Positions 1 through 8,281 of a stretch of DNA of 64,000 nt are shown one piece after another. The stretch's first letter is position 1. Every line of letters begins with the position of its first letter. The position numbers and the translations under genes are program-made. Location: positions 558,001 through 622,000 of the forward strand of contig NZ_JAAOZB010000002.1 in NCBI RefSeq assembly GCF_011761265.1, in the 5' to 3' direction. The notes beneath the pieces were generated by a model, which searched no databases, was not told the origin of the DNA, and was given only the letters and a program-made list of their open reading frames with translations. The stretch comes from Microbacterium halimionae. Its GTDB lineage: Bacteria; Actinomycetota; Actinomycetes; Actinomycetales; Microbacteriaceae.

Positions 1-18
1 TCGACCCGAGGATTCGCT

Positions 19-966
19 ATGTCAAGTAATCAAGATCTCAATGGGCATTACGTCGCGCCCATTAAAGACGCGAACGTGGCGGTCGACGCTGTTCGCGTCG
101 ACGAAAAACCTTCGAGCCTGTGGCGCGACGCATGGCGGGACCTCAGGAAGCGCCCCACGTTCTGGATCGCTCTCGTCGTCGTGTTCATCGTGCTGCTGAT
201 GTCGGTGTGGCCGACGTTGTTCACGCAGACGCCACCGAACGACAATTGCCAGCTAGCGAATTCCAACGGCGGACCGGCGCCTGGTCACCCCCTCGGGTTT
301 ACATTCCAAGGCTGCGACATCTATGCCCGCGTTGTCTGGGGTGCACGTACCTCTCTTGCGGTCGGTATCATCGCGACTCTGATCGGTTCGACCATCGGCC
401 TCATCATGGGAGCTCTTGCAGGCTTCTACGGTGGATGGCTCGACTCGCTGCTGTCACGAATCGGCGACATCTTCTTCTCGATTCCTTACATCCTCGCCGC
501 CATCGTCGTCATGAGCGTTCTCGCCGATTACCGAAACGTCTTCGTCCTCGCGTTCGCGATCGGCGGATTCGCGTGGGCTTCCACTGCGCGAGTCGTGCGT
601 GCTGAGGTCCTGCGCGTGAGGCAGGCCGATTACATCACCGCATCGATGGCTCTCGGCCAAACACGTTTCCAGACTCTGATCTATCACGTCATCCCCAACG
701 CCATTGCGCCGCTACTTGTCATCTCGACTCTGTCGCTTGCTGCGGCGATCGTTGCGGAAGCAACGTTGTCGTTCCTCGGCGTCGGTCTCGGCAGCGGCAC
801 GATGTCGTGGGGCAACGACATCTCGCAGGCTCAGACGTCGCTTCGCGTAGCCCCGATGGCGCTTATCTATCCTTCGATCGCGTTGACCGTAACTGTTCTC
901 GCGTTTATCCTTTTGGGCGAGCTCACAAGAGACGCCCTCGACCCGAGAGCGAGGGCCCGCCGATGA
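19..966 (+). CDS. Dipeptide/oligopeptide ABC transporter permease (DppC/OppC type)
   Basis: Inner-membrane permease subunit of a binding-protein-dependent peptide importer; it would pair with a DppB-type permease lying upstream of the window. The 315-residue product has a cytoplasmic N-terminus, a first membrane segment around residues 48-68, a short extracytoplasmic loop, and then the five-helix permease domain from about residue 105. The ALG motif near residue 213 sits where the EAA coupling loop contacts the ATPase. The ATG is preceded by GAGGA. The ATPase gene starts at 963 with a 4-base overlap, so the two are translationally coupled. Peptide import is inferred from family; the exact substrate cannot be read from the sequence. 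Confidence 0.9.
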   Translation: MSSNQDLNGHYVAPIKDANVAVDAVRVDEKPSSLWRDAWRDLRKRPTFWIALVVVFIVLLMSVWPTLFTQTPPNDNCQLANSNGGPAPGHPLGFTFQGCDIYARVVWGARTSLAVGIIATLIGSTIGLIMGALAGFYGGWLDSLLSRIGDIFFSIPYILAAIVVMSVLADYRNVFVLAFAIGGFAWASTARVVRAEVLRVRQADYITASMALGQTRFQTLIYHVIPNAIAPLLVISTLSLAAAIVAEATLSFLGVGLGSGTMSWGNDISQAQTSLRVAPMALIYPSIALTVTVLAFILLGELTRDALDPRARARR

Positions 967-2630
967 GCGAAGTAAAATCGGAACCTCTGCTGAGCATCCG
1001 AGACCTGCGGGTCGCATTCGATACCCAAGAGGGTTCTCGCGAGGTCCTTCACAGCGTGAGTCTTGACGTCTTCCCCGGCGAAACCGTCGCGATCGTGGGT
1101 GAGTCAGGCTCTGGCAAGTCGACAACGGCATCCGCTGTCATTTCGCTTCTGCCGGGAACCGGCCACGTCACTTCCGGATCGATCACTCTTGCTGGGCGGG
1201 AACTCACCACGCTGACACCGCGCCAGATGGAGAATATCCGCGGTCGAGAAATCGGATACGTACCGCAAGACCCGATGTCGAACCTCAACCCGGTCTGGAG
1301 CATCGGCTTTCAGGTGAAGGAAGCGATTCGTGCAAACGGAATCGCCACCAACCGCAAAGACGTCGAGGCGCGTGCCATCGAAGTTCTGCAGCAGGCGGGC
1401 CTCGCGGATGCTGCCAAACGCCTGCACCAGTTTCCTCATCAGTTCTCGGGTGGTATGCGCCAGCGTGCGTTAATCGGTATCGGCCTCGCGGCCGACCCCA
1501 AGCTCTTGATCGCGGATGAGCCCACATCGGCGCTTGACGTCACTGTGCAGCGCGTGATTCTCGACCACATGGCAAGCCTCACCCGTGAGAAGTCCACATC
1601 CGTGCTGTTGATCACTCACGACCTCGGGCTTGCCGCTGAGCGCGCCGAGAAGATCATCGTGATGCAGCACGGTGAGATCGTGGAATCGGGTCCGAGCCGG
1701 GAAATCTTGCAGAACCCGATTCACCCGTACACGAAGAAGCTTGTCGCCGCTGCTCCTTCCATTGCGTCTCAGCGAATGGCAGCAGTCGCAACGCCGCGTG
1801 AACACATCGTGGCTGCCGCGACTGACGCCGCTCCGGCCATCCGGGTTTCTGACCTCACCAAGGAATACAAGATTCGGATGGGCTCGTTTAAGTCCGAAGC
1901 CTTCCGCGCTGTTGACGACGTCTCGTTCGAGATCCCCAAGGGCAAGACTCTGGCACTCGTGGGCGAGTCAGGATCCGGCAAGTCAACTGTGGCCAAGATG
2001 GTGTTGCGCCTTGAGAAGCCCACAAGCGGTTCTATCGAGATCGATGGAGTGGACATCGCATCGATGCCGAACCGTGAGGTTTTTGATCTCCGACGCAGGC
2101 TGCAGCCGGTCTTCCAGGACCCGTATGGTTCGCTGGACCCGCAGCGGAACATCGGTAACACGATTTCTGAGCCGTTGGAAATTCACAAGGTCGGCGATAA
2201 GAAGTCGCACCGGGAGCGAGTGCGAGAACTGCTCGACCAGGTGTCTCTTCCGCAAGACCTGGCAACTCGGTATCCGAGTGAGCTTTCGGGTGGCCAGCGA
2301 CAGCGTGTCGCTATCGCTCGTGCGCTCGCGTTGAAACCCGACATTGTCGTCCTCGACGAAGCCGTGTCGGCTCTTGACGTGCTCGTACAGGATCAGATTT
2401 TGCAGCTGCTTGCTGAACTGCAGTCAGAACTGGGCCTCTCGTACCTCTTCATCACGCACGACCTCGCGGTCGTGCGGGTTGCAGCTGACACCGTGAGCGT
2501 TATGGAGCGCGGGCGTATCGTCGAGCAGGGGAGCGTGGACGAGATCTTCGCGAACCCCGCCGAGGAGTACACTCGCAAGCTGCTTGATGCCATCCCGGGT
2601 GCGTCGATCCCGCTCGGGGGGAACCTCTGA
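963..2630 (+). CDS. Fused double ATPase of peptide ABC transporter (DppD-DppF type)
   Basis: Cytoplasmic energy-coupling subunit in which the two ATPases of a peptide importer are fused in one 555-residue chain. The first half has a Walker A GESGSGKST at residues 46-54, an FSGGMRQR signature and an ADEPT Walker B; the second repeats these as GESGSGKST near residue 340, LSGGQRQR and VVLDEAVSALD. The second Walker B has A where DEPTSALD usually has PT-like residues, a mild deviation. An open frame extends to 807, but ATG 963 overlaps the permease stop as ATGA and matches the family N-terminus, so I use it. Fused DppDF proteins are common in Actinobacteria. Confidence 0.92.
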   Translation: MSEVKSEPLLSIRDLRVAFDTQEGSREVLHSVSLDVFPGETVAIVGESGSGKSTTASAVISLLPGTGHVTSGSITLAGRELTTLTPRQMENIRGREIGYVPQDPMSNLNPVWSIGFQVKEAIRANGIATNRKDVEARAIEVLQQAGLADAAKRLHQFPHQFSGGMRQRALIGIGLAADPKLLIADEPTSALDVTVQRVILDHMASLTREKSTSVLLITHDLGLAAERAEKIIVMQHGEIVESGPSREILQNPIHPYTKKLVAAAPSIASQRMAAVATPREHIVAAATDAAPAIRVSDLTKEYKIRMGSFKSEAFRAVDDVSFEIPKGKTLALVGESGSGKSTVAKMVLRLEKPTSGSIEIDGVDIASMPNREVFDLRRRLQPVFQDPYGSLDPQRNIGNTISEPLEIHKVGDKKSHRERVRELLDQVSLPQDLATRYPSELSGGQRQRVAIARALALKPDIVVLDEAVSALDVLVQDQILQLLAELQSELGLSYLFITHDLAVVRVAADTVSVMERGRIVEQGSVDEIFANPAEEYTRKLLDAIPGASIPLGGNL

Positions 2631-2665
2631 GCGGATCACGGGTCATACGCCCGGCGTCGAGCGCC

Positions 2666-3160
2666 GTGATGCTCGCCGTCGTCGCGATCATCGCCGCTGC
2701 GCTACTCATCGATGCGGGCGTACGTGCTGGTTTCGTTGAGCTGCTGTTGCTCGCTCCGTGGCTCTTGCTCATGGTGTGGGGTGCGTACGTCGCGTCGTTT
2801 GCATCCCACATCAAAGTCGACTCTTCGGGTGTGAGCGTGCAGAATTTTCTCCGCCGCACCTGGATTCCCTGGAGCGAGGTAGAGGACGTCGTCCTGCGTT
2901 GGCAACTCGAGTTCGTTCTGGTGGACGGTTCGAAAGTCACCGGTATGGGCGGCCCCGCGGTTGGCGCCATAGCGCGGACTCGTGGTGGCGGGCGAGGCGA
3001 GCGAGACGCCGAGGTCGTCCGTGACTTTTGGCGAAGCGCCGACGGGCACCCTGGCGCGCAGCCGAAGTCTCGCTCCTGGGACTTGCGCGCTGTACTTGCT
3101 TTGGTCGTAATTCTGGTGTGGGCCGCCATCGCGATTCTCGTCGCTGGCTCCCCGTCCTAG
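2666..3160 (+). CDS. PH-like domain small membrane protein
   Basis: A 164-residue membrane protein with two hydrophobic N-terminal segments (about residues 1-18 and 22-45), a central soluble region (about 50-100, with the motif IPWSEVEDV typical of bacterial PH-like domains), and a C-terminal helix (about 140-160). Function is unknown; the family is common next to unrelated operons in Actinobacteria. GTG 2666 is followed directly by ATG. The frame stays open upstream, and a CTG at 2627 overlaps the ATPase stop as CTGA behind a G-rich Shine-Dalgarno-like stretch; it would add 13 polar residues before the first helix. I cannot decide between the starts from sequence alone. Confidence 0.6.
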   Translation: MMLAVVAIIAAALLIDAGVRAGFVELLLLAPWLLLMVWGAYVASFASHIKVDSSGVSVQNFLRRTWIPWSEVEDVVLRWQLEFVLVDGSKVTGMGGPAVGAIARTRGGGRGERDAEVVRDFWRSADGHPGAQPKSRSWDLRAVLALVVILVWAAIAILVAGSPS

Positions 3161-3200
3161 CCGAATATCGGCCATCAAAGAACACCGCGGAACCCTGCGG

Positions 3201-3206
3201 TACGAT
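3201..3206 (+). promoter_or_regulatory. Candidate -10 element for typA
   Basis: TACGAT fits the actinobacterial -10 pattern TANNNT and lies 47 bases upstream of the typA start, leaving a leader of roughly 40 nt that carries a Shine-Dalgarno AAGGA. No clear -35 is visible. Confidence 0.4.
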
Positions 3207-3253
3207 AGAGATGCCGGAATCCCGGCCCCACTCAGCTTTCAAGGACTTCTTTC

Positions 3254-5167
3254 ATGGCGCACGCCCTCCGTTCGGACCTTCGTAACGTCGCAATTGTCGC
3301 GCACGTTGACCACGGCAAGACGACTCTCGTCGACGCCATGCTTCGGCAGACAGGGTCTTTCGGTGAACACGCACACGTCGATGACCGCGCGATGGACTCG
3401 AACGACCTCGAGCGCGAAAAGGGCATCACGATCCTTGCGAAGAACACCGCGATCACCTACTCGGGTATCCACGCAACCGAAGGTGCTGTCACGATCAACG
3501 TGATCGACACCCCGGGACACGCGGACTTCGGTGGTGAGGTCGAGCGCGGCCTGTCAATGGTTGACGGTGTCGTGCTTCTTGTCGACGCATCCGAGGGCCC
3601 GCTGCCGCAGACTCGCTTCGTGCTTCGTAAGGCTCTCGAATCAAAGCTTCCCGTCATCCTCCTCGTGAACAAGACCGACCGTCCTGACGCGCGCATCGCC
3701 GAGGTCGAAGAAGAGAGCCACGACCTTCTGCTCGGTCTTGCATCCGACCTCCAGGATGATGTTCCTGATCTTGACGTCGACGCGCTCCTCGACGTGCCTG
3801 TCGTTTACGCGTCAGGTCGTGCAGGTGCTGCATCGCACAACCGTCCCGCCGACGGCTCACTCCCCGACAACGAAGATCTTGAGCCGCTCTTCGAAGCGAT
3901 TCTGGAGCACGTTCCAGCTCCGGCGTACGACGACGAAGCTCCGCTGCAGGCGTGGGTTACGAACCTCGATTCGTCGCCGTTCCTCGGTCGTCTTGCACTG
4001 TTGCGTGTCTTCAACGGCACGCTGAAAAAGGGTCAGACTGTTGCGTGGGTTCGTGCCGATGGCACGGTGAGCAATGCGCGCATCACCGAGCTCTTCAAGA
4101 CTCGCGCGCTCGAGCGCTACTCCGCCGAGAGTGCAGGACCCGGTGACATCGTCGCCATCGCAGGATTTGAAGAGATCACCATCGGTGAGACGATTGCTGA
4201 TCCCGACGACGTTCGCCCGTTGAAGGCGATCACGGTTGACGACCCAGCGATCTCGATGACGATCGGCACGAACACGTCGCCGCTCGTCGGCAAGGTCCGT
4301 GGCCACAAGCTCACCGCTCGCATGGTGAAAGAGCGTCTTGACCGCGAACTCATCGGTAACGTCTCGCTCAAGGTCGTCGACGTCGGACGCCCGGATGCCT
4401 GGGAAGTTCAGGGTCGCGGTGAGCTTGCTCTCGCAATCCTCGTTGAGAACATGCGCCGTGAGGGCTTCGAACTCACGGTCGGTAAGCCGCAGGTTGTGAC
4501 CAAGAAGGTCGACGGAAAGACCCACGAGCCTTTCGAGCACCTCACGATCGATGCACCCGAAGAGTACTTGGGTGCGATCACGCAGCTTCTTGCTGTCCGT
4601 AAGGGACGCATGGACAACATGACGAACCACGGCACCGGCTGGGTTCGTATGGAGTTCATCGTTCCCTCGCGTGGTCTCATCGGTTTCCGTACCGAGTTCC
4701 TCACAACGACCCGCGGTACCGGAATCGCCAACGCGATTTCCCACGGCTACGAGCCGTGGGCCGGTCACATCTCGACGCGTCAGAACGGGTCGATCGTCGC
4801 TGACCGTACCGGTGTCGTGACACCGTTCGCGATCATCGCTCTGCAGGAGCGCATGAGCTTCTTCGTGCAGCCCACTCAAGAGGTGTACGAAGGAATGGTC
4901 ATCGGCGAGAACTCACGTAGCGATGACATGGACGTCAACATCACGAAGGAAAAGAAGCTCACGAACATGCGTGCCGCGAGCTCGGATACCTTCGAGTCGA
5001 TGACGCCCCCGCGTCAACTTTCGCTCGAGGAGAGCCTTGAGTTCGCTCGTGAAGACGAGTGCGTCGAAGTGACGCCTGAGATCGTGCGTATCCGCAAGGT
5101 TGTGCTCGACGCGACCGAACGTGGACGCTCCGCCTCACGCCTCAAGCGCCAGGACGCGAACGCCTGA
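3254..5167 (+). CDS. typA: Translational GTPase TypA/BipA
   Basis: Ribosome-binding GTPase of the elongation-factor family, implicated in 50S assembly and stress or low-temperature growth. The 637-residue length is typical. G1 is [10 protein letters not shown] near residue 16, switch I is REKGITI, G3 is DTPGHADF and G4 is NKTD. Domains follow in the order GTPase (to about 200), beta-barrel domain II (about 220-310), two EF-G-like alpha/beta domains and the TypA-specific C-terminal domain. ATG 3254 follows AAGGA at 7 bases. It is monocistronic, with its own promoter candidate, and runs convergently into the truncated hydrolase only 3 bases away. Confidence 0.97.
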   Translation: MAHALRSDLRNVAIVAHVDHGKTTLVDAMLRQTGSFGEHAHVDDRAMDSNDLEREKGITILAKNTAITYSGIHATEGAVTINVIDTPGHADFGGEVERGLSMVDGVVLLVDASEGPLPQTRFVLRKALESKLPVILLVNKTDRPDARIAEVEEESHDLLLGLASDLQDDVPDLDVDALLDVPVVYASGRAGAASHNRPADGSLPDNEDLEPLFEAILEHVPAPAYDDEAPLQAWVTNLDSSPFLGRLALLRVFNGTLKKGQTVAWVRADGTVSNARITELFKTRALERYSAESAGPGDIVAIAGFEEITIGETIADPDDVRPLKAITVDDPAISMTIGTNTSPLVGKVRGHKLTARMVKERLDRELIGNVSLKVVDVGRPDAWEVQGRGELALAILVENMRREGFELTVGKPQVVTKKVDGKTHEPFEHLTIDAPEEYLGAITQLLAVRKGRMDNMTNHGTGWVRMEFIVPSRGLIGFRTEFLTTTRGTGIANAISHGYEPWAGHISTRQNGSIVADRTGVVTPFAIIALQERMSFFVQPTQEVYEGMVIGENSRSDDMDVNITKEKKLTNMRAASSDTFESMTPPRQLSLEESLEFAREDECVEVTPEIVRIRKVVLDATERGRSASRLKRQDANA

Positions 5168-5170
5168 CGC

Positions 5171-5839
5171 TTATCGCATAGCGATGTCATCCTCGAGGGC
5201 TTCGAGGATGTGCGCTGGGAGGTCCCCGTCCTCGCCACTCGCGTTCAGGCAGATCGCAATCGACGTGCCTGTTGTGACGTTGTACATCGCGAGTGACTGA
5301 TAGCCGAGACCGTTGCCGGTGTGCCCCACCCAATCACCGATTCTGCCGATACCCAGCCCGTACTCTTCGTAGTACGGGCTGGCTTCGTCTGCAGACGTGG
5401 ATGAAAAAGATGCGAGACGTTCTTGCTGCGCGGTGGTACCGAGGACGCTTCCGGTGCCGAGGGCCTCGGCCCAGGCTGCGAGATCGGATGCCGTTCCGTA
5501 CAGTCCGCCCGCCGCGCTGAATGCACTCGCTTGCACTACAGGCAGCGCCTCTGCACCGTCTGAGGTAATCGCGTACGGCGAGGCTATGTTCGTAATGCTC
5601 GTGTCATTGTCCGGATAGACGACGCTGTCGAGTCCCAGAGGCGTCAGAATACGATCCTTGACGACCTGATTCCAGGCGCTTCCGGTTGCGGCCTCAACAA
5701 TCTGACCGATCAAAACCGTGTTCGTGTTGGAGTACTGGTACGAAGTGCCCGGCGCGAAGCTCTCTGGTGCACCCGCCACCAAACTCAGAAGTTCACTGTC
5801 GTCCCACCGGCGTTCGGGGTTTTCTTGTATGAGAGAGTG
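5171..5839 (-). pseudogene. N-terminally truncated serine hydrolase (beta-lactamase/DD-peptidase fold)
   Basis: The readable frame encodes the C-terminal two-thirds of a class C beta-lactamase-like serine hydrolase. The YSN motif is present (SYQYSNTN), as is the HTG box equivalent of KTG (GHTGNGLG). The N-terminal part, which should carry a secretion signal and the catalytic S-x-x-K, is absent: reading upstream, family-like sequence continues to 5839 and then meets, in the same frame, the TGA stop of the XRE-cupin gene. The first possible internal start is TTG 5782. Without the nucleophile the product cannot be an active hydrolase of this family. I interpret it as a deletion remnant fused to the end of the regulator gene. 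Confidence 0.8.
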
Positions 5840-6388
5840 TCATCGCATCTCGGAGATTAAGACCGCGGACGTCCCGGCGCTGAGAGCTTCGAAGATGTGT
5901 GGCTCGTCACCCGGGTACGAGAGGTAGTCGCCCGGTGCGAGGATGAACGGCGCATCAGTTGGACCTACTCGAGCCTCGCCGGAGATGAGTACAAGGTGCT
6001 CGGTGGTACCCCGCGGGTGCGGTTCCGATCGTCGCGCAGAGCCCGGCTCGGCATTGATCAGGTACAGATCCCGTCGGGTCTGCGGGGGACCGGGTGCCAG
6101 AAGTGTCGCGGTATACATCGCCTGCGATGAGCGGATTCCGGAGGAGGTCGTGCTTCGCACGAGAGTAGGCGCCGGCGAACGCTCGTCTACGAGAGCCGCA
6201 AATGGGAGACCGAGCGCCGTAGCGAGGGCCCACAGCGTCTCGACGTTGGGGTTTCCGCCGCTGCTTTCCAGCTGCGAGACGGTCGCCTTCGACACGCCCG
6301 AGCGGCGAGCAAGTTCTGACACCGAGAGGCCAGCGGCCTCGCGTTCGCGCTTCAGAGCGCGCGCTATCCGCTGTCCAAGGTTGTTCAT
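5840..6388 (-). CDS. XRE-family transcriptional regulator with C-terminal cupin
   Basis: A 182-residue DNA-binding regulator. Residues about 8-62 form a helix-turn-helix of XRE type (SVSELARRSGVSKATVSQLE is the recognition region), and about 105-180 a cupin fold (HPRGTTEHLVLISGEARV, then APGDYLSYPGDEPH) that usually senses a small ligand. It is divergent from azlCD, and regulators of this architecture often control AzlC-type amino acid exporters; that link is inferred from position. ATG 6388 fits the domain start; a longer frame to 6733 has no family support. No Shine-Dalgarno is visible; CATACT lies 7 bases upstream, so the mRNA may be leaderless. Confidence 0.88.
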   Translation of the reverse strand: MNNLGQRIARALKREREAAGLSVSELARRSGVSKATVSQLESSGGNPNVETLWALATALGLPFAALVDERSPAPTLVRSTTSSGIRSSQAMYTATLLAPGPPQTRRDLYLINAEPGSARRSEPHPRGTTEHLVLISGEARVGPTDAPFILAPGDYLSYPGDEPHIFEALSAGTSAVLISEMR

Positions 6389-6390
6389 AC

Positions 6391-6424
6391 CGTTCAGTAT
6401 GGCAAACATTCGTTCAGCTTGACA
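6391..6424. promoter_or_regulatory. Candidate operator/promoter between XRE-cupin and azlC
   Basis: Two copies of CGTTCAG at 6391-6397 and 6411-6417 are spaced exactly 20 bp start to start, about two helical turns, which would put both on one DNA face. The second copy abuts TTGACA (6419-6424), a consensus -35 reading toward azlC. The layout suits autoregulation by the XRE-cupin protein. The -10 for azlC is not convincing. Confidence 0.35.
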
Positions 6425-6503
6425 GTCAAGATTGTGATCCCCAGGATGGTGAGTATGCGGGTGTTGCGAAAGGTGGCTATAGCTCAGGTTCGAGGCGGTG
6501 TGC

Positions 6504-7226
6504 GTGACCCGCGGTGAGAAGAATGAGTCGCAGCGTGCGTCGCGCCAAGCATGGTCGGTCGCGCTCGCCTCGAGCGCGTATGGCGTCTCATTCGGTGCAC
6601 TCGCGGTTGCCTCGGGTTTGGATGTCTGGCAAACCTGCGTGCTGAGTCTTTTGATGTTCACGGGCGGTTCGCAGTTCGCGTTCATCGGCGTGATCGGCGC
6701 GGGGGGTCTCGCCGCGGCGCCCTCAGCAATCACTTCGGCGGCGCTCCTTGGTGTACGAAACGCGGCCTATGGCATCCGGATGTCCCCGGTCGTCGGAGAC
6801 GGCTTTTGGCGAAGGCTTGCAGCCGCACAGCTCACTATCGACGAATCAACGGCTGTGGCTCTCGCCCAGCCGACTCCCCGCGGGCGCACGATCGGCTTCT
6901 GGGCGACGGGCATCGCCATCTTTGCGGGTTGGAACATCACCACTCTTGCCGGGGCACTCGCGGGCGACGTTCTCGGGGACGTGAGCAAGTACGGTCTGGA
7001 CGCGGCTGCTGCCGCAGCATTTCTCGCGCTACTGTGGCCGAGGCTTCGTAGCCGCCAGACTGTCGCTGTTGCCGCTGCAGCCGCCGTCGTTGCGACGATG
7101 ATGACGCCGGTAACTATGCCGGGGGTTCCGGTGATTGTGGCAGCGCTCGTGGCGATCGTGGTCGGCTGGTTCAACTGGTTGCAACCGTCAAAGCCGCGAA
7201 CGGTCGAAGGAGAGGCGCCGCTATGA
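6504..7226 (+). CDS. azlC: AzlC-family branched-chain amino acid exporter, large subunit
   Basis: Multi-pass membrane protein of 240 residues, the large subunit of an AzlCD/YgaZH/BrnFE-type exporter for branched-chain amino acids or analogues. The family block around ASSAYGVSFGALAVASG opens the protein, and MFTGGSQFAF and LLGVRNAAYGIR are well-conserved AzlC motifs. Hydrophobic stretches cover most of the remainder. GTG 6504 is preferred over GTG 6498 because an AGGCGG ribosome-binding site lies at usable distance only from 6504. The stop overlaps the azlD start as ATGA. Expression is probably controlled by the divergent XRE-cupin regulator. Confidence 0.87.
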   Translation: MTRGEKNESQRASRQAWSVALASSAYGVSFGALAVASGLDVWQTCVLSLLMFTGGSQFAFIGVIGAGGLAAAPSAITSAALLGVRNAAYGIRMSPVVGDGFWRRLAAAQLTIDESTAVALAQPTPRGRTIGFWATGIAIFAGWNITTLAGALAGDVLGDVSKYGLDAAAAAAFLALLWPRLRSRQTVAVAAAAAVVATMMTPVTMPGVPVIVAALVAIVVGWFNWLQPSKPRTVEGEAPL

Positions 7227-7537
7227 CCGTGTGGACAGCTGTGCTCCTGGCGTCAATCGCGTGCGTTCTGCTGAAGACGCTGGGGTATCTCGTGCCGCCG
7301 GCCCTGCTTTCGGCTCCGCGGCCGGCGCGAATCTCCGAGCTGCTTACTGTGGCGCTTCTCGGCGCGCTCGTCGCGGTGCAAACCTTTGCCACGGGTCAAG
7401 AGCTCGTCGTTGATGCACGCATTCCAGCGCTACTTGCCGCGGGCGTGCTGTTGTGGCTGCGCACGCCCTTCGTCGTGGTAGTAATCGCTGCGGCTCTCGT
7501 CGCCGCGGTGCTACGTGCCGTCGGGCTTGCCAGATAG
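7223..7537 (+). CDS. azlD: AzlD-family branched-chain amino acid exporter, small subunit
   Basis: A 104-residue membrane protein with about four hydrophobic segments, the obligate small partner of AzlC. Typical AzlD features are a short N-terminal helix followed by GYLVPPALLSAPRPARI and a run of helices separated by short loops. The start ATG overlaps the azlC stop by four bases, giving translational coupling and equal stoichiometry. Assignment rests on size, topology and invariant pairing with azlC. Confidence 0.85.
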   Translation: MTVWTAVLLASIACVLLKTLGYLVPPALLSAPRPARISELLTVALLGALVAVQTFATGQELVVDARIPALLAAGVLLWLRTPFVVVVIAAALVAAVLRAVGLAR

Positions 7538-7559
7538 GTTTCTTCAAAACATCCCGTCG

Positions 7560-7565
7560 TACGAT
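7560..7565 (+). promoter_or_regulatory. -10 element for leaderless gene at 7572
   Basis: TACGAT (TANNNT) is followed by exactly six bases (GAGAGC) and then GTG 7572, predicting transcription starting at or one base from the start codon. Confidence 0.55.
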
Positions 7566-7571
7566 GAGAGC

Positions 7572-7937
7572 GTGAATCTCGGACGTATTGGCGCATGGGT
7601 TGTCAGCCTCGTCGTGGGAGCCGTATATGGCGCCGCCGGCACGATTTCGCAGGCCTACATGCTGTGGGGCGTGCCACTGGGGCTCGTCATCGCAGTTGTA
7701 GCGTGCGCCGCGGTGCTCGCGGCCATCCGTCTTCTTTCAGAAGATCGGTGGTCAACGCTGGCTGCAGGCGTGGGGATGGTGCTGACGACCTTGGTGCTTT
7801 CCGGTACTGGTCCCGGCGGTTCCGTGGTTGTGGAGGCCTCAACTCTGGGTGTCGTCTGGACTGTGGCCGTTCCACTCGTCGTCGCAATTGTCGTCGCATG
7901 GCCCGACCTTCGCAGCCCGAGCTCTGCGGACGCTTAG
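7572..7937 (+). CDS. Small four-helix membrane protein of unknown function
   Basis: A 121-residue protein that is almost entirely hydrophobic, with about four membrane segments (roughly residues 5-25, 32-52, 62-82 and 92-112) and a short polar tail. It resembles small actinobacterial proteins annotated DUF6113 that commonly precede ferredoxin genes; I am recalling this rather than having searched. The frame is open back to 7515, but GTG 7572 has a perfect leaderless promoter layout and a sensible N-terminus. Its TAG stop forms the first three bases of the fdxA -10 element, so the two genes are packed but separately promoted. Confidence 0.7.
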   Translation: MNLGRIGAWVVSLVVGAVYGAAGTISQAYMLWGVPLGLVIAVVACAAVLAAIRLLSEDRWSTLAAGVGMVLTTLVLSGTGPGGSVVVEASTLGVVWTVAVPLVVAIVVAWPDLRSPSSADA

Positions 7938-7940
7938 ACT
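7935..7940 (+). promoter_or_regulatory. -10 element for fdxA, built from the upstream stop codon
   Basis: TAGACT (TANNNT) then six bases (GGAAGC) then ATG 7947. The TAG of the hexamer is the stop codon of the preceding gene. Confidence 0.55.
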
Positions 7941-7946
7941 GGAAGC

Positions 7947-8267
7947 ATGACGTATGTGATCGCCCTTCCGTGCGTCGATGTGAAGGATCGTGCCTGCATC
8001 GACGAGTGTCCCGTCGACTGCATTTATGAGGGGGAGCGTTCGCTATACATTCACCCCGACGAATGCGTCGACTGCGGTGCGTGTGAGCCCGCCTGTCCGG
8101 TAGAAGCGATCTATTACGAAGATGATCTTCCGGATGAGTGGCAGGACTACTACAAGGCAAACGTCGAGTTCTTCGACGACGTCGGGTCTCCCGGCGGCGC
8201 TGCGAAGGTCGGAGTCATCGCGAGCGATCACCCCTTCATCGCAGCTCTCCCGCCACAAGCGCACTGA
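7947..8267 (+). CDS. fdxA: Seven-iron ferredoxin (FdxA/FdxC type)
   Basis: Cytoplasmic low-potential electron carrier of 106 residues. The N-terminal cysteines (C9, C17, C21 in [17 protein letters not shown]) and the [12 protein letters not shown] cluster near residues 40-51 are the ligands for one 3Fe-4S and one 4Fe-4S cluster. The C-terminal half is the extension typical of actinobacterial 7Fe ferredoxins. In Mycobacterium tuberculosis the homologue fdxC is likewise followed by a dapC-like aminotransferase, the order seen here. The redox partner cannot be read from the window. Confidence 0.93.
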   Translation: MTYVIALPCVDVKDRACIDECPVDCIYEGERSLYIHPDECVDCGACEPACPVEAIYYEDDLPDEWQDYYKANVEFFDDVGSPGGAAKVGVIASDHPFIAALPPQAH

Positions 8268-8281
8268 GTCGGACGTCGATT

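Noticed and set aside
3857..4879. 340-codon minus-strand frame opposite typA
   Set aside because: Shadow frame within a highly conserved gene; no domain or start signal.
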